Shown here: positions 61,301-64,000 of the stretch, one piece after another | How positions within the stretch are numbered: the stretch's first letter is position 1 | How the letters are laid out: the number at the start of each line of letters is the position of its first letter | Assembly: GCF_003248355.1 (NCBI RefSeq) | Contig: NZ_QKWY01000002.1 | Coordinates: 868,001-932,000 of the forward strand | Origin: Streptomyces sp. AC1-42W | GTDB lineage: Bacteria; Actinomycetota; Actinomycetes; Streptomycetales; Streptomycetaceae | DNA: 64,000 bases | Reading direction: 5' to 3' | Program-made: the position numbers and the translations under genes | Notes under the pieces: generated by a model | What the model saw: the letters and a program-made list of their open reading frames with translations, nothing else | The model's database searches: none | What the model was told of the DNA's origin: nothing

Positions 61301-61452
61301 TTGACCTGGGTGAGGTAGGCTCAAGCGGGCGCGTAGCGACGTCACGCGTACCGTGTGGGCCAAAGCGCCAGGACTGTGCTGGCAGGCTCGGCAGTCAGAA
61401 GTACAAGAACGTTCGAGTAGTTGGCCGCTGGGGCGTTGGAACTGGCCCGTGA
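52357..61452 (+). CDS. RHS/YD-repeat polymorphic toxin
   Basis: 3031 aa from GTG 52357. N terminus: hydrophobic VFLALGATLLPAPALTPVARA, the tail of a signal peptide. DNRLRE domain at about 357-532. Linker/fn3-like region to about 790. RHS repeats begin (DPGIGNYTTTDTDATV, VARTYNSRDPRSDNAFGAGW). A LamG domain is inserted at about 996-1207 (FSYWRLDEKEGATDAASD). YD repeats run to the core-closing motif YQGEYTDPDTGQVNMHARWY (about 2585). A Pro run near 2767 and the C-terminal toxin (about 2895-3031) follow. The shell encloses and releases the toxin tip. The tip and the next gene are less GC-rich. The native start seems lost. Confidence 0.9.
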   Translation: MFLALGATLLPAPALTPVARAADAAAPWPDTEAPTQRTGTAAGRDHEVGADRTDATGRNDLDPVDLEAGKGALPLHDGGNGFATVEPEVAQTALEPGTETADADGATGYDPDKSIEIPAERTATSKEFGNPDGTRTTRVYTEPVHYEDATGTWQDIDTSLVPADEAKGVPEAAKTDGDRLAAASDDTGLTLAPQGDDPALARLTLDEGKHAVGFGLDGASDTTAQVDGDTAHYAGIRPGADVTLQATHGAVKETIVLDSSDAPHVWTFPLDLDGLTPSLDEHGAVLLKDADGAAQAIIPKGWMEDSSHDPETGGPALSGDVDYALTEQDGHWSLKVELDDAWLDAPERVYPVKVDPSVDDIDSNGDAFVQNSWPDSNFAGDDELKIGSYDAGTSRAMSLMRFNNVTSKLKHRYILNADLGLFNVWSSSCSAQKMTVNQVTGSWSSTTVTWNNRPASFDHLIATDSFAYGENCGGSKWRTIDLGNKGVDLVQGWVDGSITNNGLAIWADFESSGPWKRFGSANSANKPYLSVTHSAYGAQYTVGSQTAPLTGGQSGEVDVTVKNLGDFTWEPQGWNEVRLGTRVRNYSTGALMEQKAFTRFDERLTPGDDATLSARIPPLPPGKYKLNFDVQRLRDQKWFSTESVPVATVAVTSQDVGPRVTDVYPHPGGQVGSLTPTLFMDTETVDHYPAGAAIDHYFEVCSGTADEPTDCVNSGWRTKRTWNVPASRLTWGKQYIWRVKARENGLATALSPFYTFTTAVEQPAITSHLGDQGPAGDGREVDPGIGNYTTTDTDATVATTGPGLTVARTYNSRDPRSDNAFGAGWTTRYDMRIAPDEDGTGNVVATLPTGRQVRFGKNPDGSYAPPYGSFSTLTSVSGGGWKLTDKDQTSYVFDGDGRLTRVTDYRDRAQTLTYNTSGELTTVTATGGRALHLTWTGGHVRTVTTDAPATGTDPLTWTYTYDSDRLTQVCGPEDTTGHCTVYSYGDGSHHRTVVHDAGPFSYWRLDEKEGATDAASDLPLDRDEHAATYRDVRLGTAGALAGSADTAVTFNGTTSYVQLPDQLISDTPYLTAELWFRTTGSGVLLSYQDHTLEEATAGKNTPALYVGTDGKLRGEFWNGKAAPITSATTVNDGTWHHAALTAAGNTQTLYLDGKKAGSLSGDITQYDQRFVYLGAGYWNNWPATTGTIGHLTGDIDEAAVYSRPLGASTVAQHHAAAEVAQQLTGVTLPSGRVHSAVAYDTVHDRVSSYTDADGGTYTLSDLAATGTDAKPATDDQDAVAGTTTLTVTVTDPDKRASAYTYDPLQGNRLISQKDAAGHTGTFAYDTGGFLAATTGPDGTVTRFGNDERGNKISQTTCRDAADEATCHTSYYTYYLNADDPLDPRNDQLTAVRDARSANASDNAYRTTYGYDSHGDRTSTTTPATPDFPSGRTESFTFTDGTESAAGGGTVPAGLLATSTDVRGGVTERTYTAAGDLAEVTDPKGVATAYSYDALGRETRSTVVSDAYPDGVSTTTVYDGESRPATVTGPVTTNEVTGADQRARTTYTYDEDGRVLTESVADLLGGAATRTTTRTYNAHGRAATLTGPEGGRETYAYDTYGHQTSRTMPGRGTFRYTYTALGQLATMTLAGYTGDPNDPSTAQDVVLDSYAYDPAGRIAEHTDAMGRTTRTTYYDDGLQAQMVLVGFHDPNGSTRDLVLSDRTYDAAGNLVGETTGNGKVTTAYEIDAAGRTTAAVLDPSGLARRIAYTYDPAGDVLTETHTGAGGTRTEKVTLNRDVTGAVTRQTVENGADDLVTTYTVDDRGLAVSETSPRGNAAGADPAAYTTHYTYDALGRLTGTRAAPVTAETRQSAAATVRPTITVGYNAFGETADVRDPAGLVTHTAYDRLGRATGITLPSYTPAGATTALTSKVSRSYNEAGDLESETDALGKVTTYTYDQLGNLAKVEEPAPEDGAANPVSTFTYDLLGEQLSATGPTGARTEATYDELGRQVTATEIERHPAQGVFTTTLGYDDAGNLRSTKSPTGLTATGTYNTAGDPLTATDTAGGVTAYGYGPTGLPVTVTTPQGRTTRTTYDTAGRTTGVTDEDSAGTVLRTSSSTYDADGNPTEVTDALGHTVTQTFDALGRLTRLVEPVDADTAVTTTYGYDATGHRTRLTDGRGNTTWYGFTSHGSLESVVEPSTTAHPQAADRTWTTVYDAADRPVKELQPGGVTVQRTFDALGRLTRATGSGGEAATTPDTFGYDAAGRLVSASAPGGTDTFTYDDRGDLLSADGPSGTASFAYDEESRLTTRTDAAGRAVFGYDTAGRLKTAADPLTRSTVKYGYDSASRLTSVAYGSTGATRSLAYDVLDRPASDEVKSPAGTTTASTAYTYDKASRLTGKTTTGTAGAGTQSYGYDWAGRITSWTGVSGAVTDYTWDAAGNRTGAGGITATYDERNRLLTAGDTTYTYSARGTRTGSTDGSGTHAATFDAMGRMISADGTAYAYDALDRLVTQGGQRLIYGDQSNNPVATAAGLVFRDPAGEAVSSAAADGTDASVLLSDALHGDVTASVDAATGAVGGSTGYSPFGELTARSGTAAPLGYQGEYTDPDTGQVNMHARWYDPANGGFTSRDSWTLNPVPSINANRYGYGGGDPLTNTDPSGHDVCVFGHCVDTDWISKGIDEAERYANTAGHAATKYGSRVLKFGTRALGVVGLIVGIVWDATPVGDDSCTAVFGHECGSQPSTEGNRQPTLSSGCGWYCSPLTGVKGTGPTAGGPGVGGQGPVGPPPPPPPPPWDKLIEDALSHKTARPSSSATTDKGHQEFVDDSFTNVVKDLDGFTEGSLNDYFDLLGLSGDCTGGGLGFQCSSYGNLLDPDTGLAYCNPATGPAAGNTCTPLPAVGVGSPGTQNRSGPPHKTDAQLQADADAIHETWRTRYGDRAYNGTTVTTGVLDGELVYAVNRSKINPDATDLAEKQLGYRRVFGVRLKGPNRTDAEQLLLNAVDLGEVGSSGRVATSRVPCGPKRQDCAGRLGSQKYKNVRVVGRWGVGTGP

Positions 61453-61468
61453 AGTCAAAAGGCAGAAT

Positions 61469-61954
61469 ATGTATCTGTGGACTCAAGAGATGCGTTCATA
61501 CCAGGGGCGGCTGCAGGATATCCTCCCTGCTGAAAGGTTGGTCATTGCCGTATCCGTGATGGATTGGACTCTGGAAAAGATGGGCCCAATGCAGCCTGGA
61601 GTGGTGAGGGATTACGTCAGCGTGAGCATGCGCGCTGCTCATGAGTGCGTTCGCTCAGGGGCTGAAGAGTTGGTGCTTTCTGATGAAATTCTTGACTCTT
61701 GGAATGACGTTGACGACCAGGCGGATGAGCCCGGTGCGACTCATTTCATGTCTGCCATTCTCGGGTGTGCGGATGCGCCTGAGGGGCTCTCGGGTGAAGT
61801 GCTGTATGGGGTTCTTGGTTTCTGCTACGAGGCGGTACGCGAAAGATTCGAAGAGCAGTTCGGGGTGGGGTTGGGGGCTGAGCTGAGTAGCCCTCAGTGT
61901 GGCGAAGCAATCGCATTTCAGAAATCAAGAATTGCGTACTTCCTTGCAGGGTGA
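61469..61954 (+). CDS. Putative immunity protein for the RHS toxin
   Basis: 161-aa, acidic, helical protein (MYLWTQEMRSYQGRLQDILP). It begins 16 nt after the toxin stop with AAAAGG upstream of ATG 61469. A TTG at 61421 overlapping the toxin end is the alternative. It is codon-wise AT-richer than the RHS body, like the toxin tip, indicating they moved together. No named immunity family recognised; the role is inferred from position. Confidence 0.65.
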   Translation: MYLWTQEMRSYQGRLQDILPAERLVIAVSVMDWTLEKMGPMQPGVVRDYVSVSMRAAHECVRSGAEELVLSDEILDSWNDVDDQADEPGATHFMSAILGCADAPEGLSGEVLYGVLGFCYEAVRERFEEQFGVGLGAELSSPQCGEAIAFQKSRIAYFLAG

Positions 61955-61998
61955 CCAGCGCGACAGAGGCGTGGCTGAGAGCCGAGAGCTGTGTCTCC

Positions 61999-62064
61999 GG
62001 CAGGGAAAGCTGACCAGCCACGACATCCAGCGTGCGGAGGTGCTTGTCTCCACGAGTTTGTGGG
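61999..62064 (+). pseudogene. Fragment of a DUF5959-type gene
   Basis: Frame reads GKLTSHDIQRAEVLVSTSLW, matching GVLTGHDILRAEVLVSTSFV of the intact gene at 63250-63720. DNA identity is high over about 55 bp. Both flanks are unrelated, so it is a relic of a lost or recombined immunity gene. Confidence 0.7.
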
Positions 62065-62082
62065 TCAGCACTGGAGGTCCCT

Positions 62083-62667
62083 GTGAGTATCGAGCGCCTG
62101 GCCCGTGACGCCGGGCTCGCCGCTCCCCGTCGCTACCGGGTGGACTGGGGCCGCGCCGAGGCGGCCGTGGGGACGTCGCTGCCGGCGGACTACAAGGAGT
62201 ACGTGTACTGGTTCGGCCCCGGCGGCTTCGACGACTACTTGTTCGTCTGCGTGCCCGGCGTCGAGAACAGCAACACGGAGCTGGCGGCCCGCCTCGCCGC
62301 AGCGCACGAGGGTGCCCGAGTACGTGCTCAGCTCACCGGTGCGGCGCCTCGTGTGCCGTTGTTCCCGGAACCGGGCGGATGGCTGCCCTGGGGTTTCACC
62401 ACGGGCAGTGACAGCCTGTACTGGGTCACGTCCGAGGGAGCCCCCGATCGCTGGACCATCGCGGGCCGCCCGGGCCGTGGGTCGGACCTCGCCTTCTTCG
62501 ACGGGGGCTTCACCGCGTTCCTGCACACCTTCGTCCAGGACACCGTGGAGATGCCGTTCATCGCCGAGGCCGAGGGTGACGTCCCGGTTCCGTTCCAACC
62601 GGGCACCGGAGCGTGGCTTGAGGGCGGCGCGGGCACTCGCTCGGAGGCGTACGGCCTCTTCGAGTAG
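62083..62667 (+). CDS. SUKH (SMI1/KNR4) family immunity protein
   Basis: 194-aa protein of the SUKH superfamily: RVDWGRAEAAVGTSLPADYK then EYVYWFGPGGFDDYLFVCVP, and the late GGFTAFLHTFVQDTVEMPF helix. SUKH proteins neutralise a wide range of nuclease or deaminase toxins. GTG 62083 has GGAGG at 62073-62077. No toxin gene adjoins it directly, so it is probably an orphan immunity gene kept in the RHS array. Confidence 0.85.
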   Translation: MSIERLARDAGLAAPRRYRVDWGRAEAAVGTSLPADYKEYVYWFGPGGFDDYLFVCVPGVENSNTELAARLAAAHEGARVRAQLTGAAPRVPLFPEPGGWLPWGFTTGSDSLYWVTSEGAPDRWTIAGRPGRGSDLAFFDGGFTAFLHTFVQDTVEMPFIAEAEGDVPVPFQPGTGAWLEGGAGTRSEAYGLFE

Positions 62668-62737
62668 GCCCGGGAGCGGAATCCTGAGCGGGCGGGGCCA
62701 TCGGACTCGCGGAGGGCGGCCCTGAGCCGCGGCCCTA

Positions 62738-63130
62738 TTACCGCTCCAGCTTGAAGCGGCTTCTGACGACCGCGAGCATCTGGTGGTGTGCTTCCCAACC
62801 GGGCTGATCCATGAGGGGCACGGTGACGAAGACCTGTGAGCCGGTGACGTCGCAGACGCTCACCTCCGTGCACCCGCTCCCGTTCTCCTCCATCGGGCCG
62901 ATCATGATTCGCGGGGAGCGCCCGCTTTCCAGCCAGGTGGCCTTCTCCCCGGCCGCGACAGACTCCACGACCTCGGCCCAACGGTCGAGGTCGTACGCGT
63001 TGATGTGTACGCATGGACCGCACGGTTGCCGCGGCCGCCGGTGAGCGGCCCGCCGGTCTCGGCCAAGTCGCTCACGTGATCAAGCATCGCCTCAAGAAGC
63101 TCTGGTAACGGCCGGACGCGATCGGAGGCC
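62738..63130 (-). pseudogene. Possible frameshifted hypothetical gene
   Basis: Two minus-strand frames seem to belong together. Upstream: LPELLEAMLDHVSDLAETGG then PLTGGRGN. Downstream in another frame: VHINAYDLDRWAEVVESVAA, then GEKATWLESGRSPRIMIGPM to RSRFKLER. The change of frame lies near 63010-63030. Either a broken gene or a sequencing indel. Family unknown; position suggests another immunity-type gene. Confidence 0.35.
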
Positions 63131-63249
63131 GTTTCGTGGCACCGGCTCGCACCGCTGGGCGATTTCCCCATACCGGGCGCCGGCTGCGACGATGTGCGGT
63201 CGGTAGGGAACGATATGGCCCACGCCGACTTACGAAAGCGAGCAACGTC

Positions 63250-63720
63250 ATGATGGCACCGGCCCCGGTGGACCTGATCCACCTCGCCGATCCCGACGGC
63301 GACCGCTGCGTTGTGCGTGTCGCGGGGCGGTACCAGCCGGGCGTGCTGACCGGCCACGACATCTTGCGTGCGGAGGTTCTCGTCTCCACGAGTTTCGTGG
63401 ACGCCCGGCTCGACCTCTACCTCTTCCACGACGACCTGGACTCCTGGGAGCAGCAGTTGTCCGATTTGGGGCCGGGCAGGACCGCCGGAATCGGCGGAGA
63501 GCGTGGCCTGAACCTGGAAATTCACGTACACGAGGACGGCGAACTGTCGATCCAGATCACCGACCCGGACCGCCTCTGGACTGTTCTGGGGACTCGGCCC
63601 CGGGAAGACTGGAGGGCGGAGCATCGCAAGAGTCTGGAACACGTCCGGAAGACCTGGCCCCGCGAAGTCATCGAGACGTCCCCCGGCGCCTATGAGTGGA
63701 ACCCCGACCGCAAGCGCTGA
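63250..63720 (+). CDS. DUF5959-type protein (immunity-like)
   Basis: 156-aa protein (MMAPAPVDLIHLADPDGDRC then VVRVAGRYQPGVLTGHDILR). The pattern RAEVLVSTSFVDARLDLYLF ... WEQQLSDLGPGRTAGI is that of DUF5959, found in Streptomyces toxin/immunity neighbourhoods. Start ATG 63250 or 63253. A fragment of a paralogue lies at 61999-62064. Confidence 0.75.
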   Translation: MMAPAPVDLIHLADPDGDRCVVRVAGRYQPGVLTGHDILRAEVLVSTSFVDARLDLYLFHDDLDSWEQQLSDLGPGRTAGIGGERGLNLEIHVHEDGELSIQITDPDRLWTVLGTRPREDWRAEHRKSLEHVRKTWPREVIETSPGAYEWNPDRKR

Positions 63721-63800
63721 GTCGTGAGAGCCGATCAATATCAACGGTCGACTCGGCATCGGCCACCCCGGAACCGAGCGAGGAAATCTCGGATACGACA

Positions 63801-64000
63801 TCAGAGCGACCGTGGGAGCGTGGCAAGGTGCGCCGGACGGAGAAGGTCGCCACCATCCGTGTCGCTCGTCGGTCCAGGCGGCAGCCATCCGGGGACGGGA
63901 TGCGGTGGGAGGCCGAGCGACACGTCGGCCTCCCACCAGTCCTGGACGATCTGCAGGCCTTCGACGATGCCGGCGTTCTCAGCGTCAACGCTGAAAGGGC
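63801..64000 (-). CDS. C-terminal end of an unidentified gene
   Basis: Minus-strand frame entering from the right edge: VDAENAGIVEGLQIVQDWWE then ADVSLGLPPHPVPGWLPPG to a stop at 63801. Third positions are mostly G/C, unlike the other frames, so it is probably real coding sequence. Only 66 residues are visible and no family is recognised. Confidence 0.45.
   Translation of the reverse strand, partial: PFSVDAENAGIVEGLQIVQDWWEADVSLGLPPHPVPGWLPPGPTSDTDGGDLLRPAHLATLPRSL

Overview
This is high-GC actinobacterial DNA, almost certainly Streptomyces. It carries a Streptomyces-type rpoB-rpoC and rpsL-rpsG-fusA-tuf backbone, a WhiB-family gene, several XRE/DUF5753 plus DUF397 regulator pairs, strong third-position G/C, and GTG starts. 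The rifampicin region of RpoB and residues K43/K88 of S12 are wild type.

Layout. 1-7.5 kb: rpoB (5' end outside the window) and rpoC, closed by a strong hairpin terminator. 7.5-24 kb: a mostly minus-strand island wedged between rpoC and the rpsL operon. It encodes a non-contractile (siphophage-type) tail: tail terminator, major tail protein, chaperone pair with a -1 frameshift, two short tape measures, Dit, hub, minor tail proteins and a collagen-containing fibre. It also has an amidase endolysin and two small membrane lysis proteins. I see no terminase, portal, capsid, integrase or replication gene, so it looks like a tail-only particle (F-type tailocin-like) rather than a prophage. Its control region has a WhiB-like gene, an XRE gene, a MerR-like HTH gene and a Zn-ribbon protein gene. 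An IS110 element splits this region. The 15-bp palindrome GTTGCG-N4-CGCAC occurs three times there, once overlapping the -35 of the tail operon.

24-30 kb: a conserved hypothetical gene, the rpsL promoter, rpsL-rpsG-fusA-tuf and a terminator. 30-36 kb: accessory genes (lipoprotein, secreted amidase-like protein, hemerythrin, HTH protein, RsbW-like ATPase, XRE/DUF397 genes). 36.3-44.7 kb: a class I lanthipeptide locus of the FxLD type (LanB, LanC, SpaB_C domain fused to a PIMT-like methyltransferase, helical protein). It has lost the LanB N terminus and any visible precursor, and is flanked by duplicated XRE/DUF397 copies. 44.8-46.5 kb: an XRE-ImmA/IrrE plus PIN-domain pair with its own operator. 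46.5-50.3 kb: a two-gene RNA-repair operon (MJ1316/DUF504-EEP-nucleotidyltransferase and RNA ligase-kinase). 50.4-64 kb: an FG-GAP protein, an IS605-type remnant resembling an orphan omega-RNA end, a 3031-aa RHS polymorphic toxin with its immunity gene, and further immunity-type genes, some broken.

How it fits together: an essential transcription/translation backbone carries an inserted, apparently co-regulated particle-weapon island. Downstream accessory DNA is rich in conflict systems (bacteriocin, toxin-antitoxin, RNA repair, polymorphic toxin/immunity). All functional statements come from reading the sequence and from family knowledge; no database search was run.
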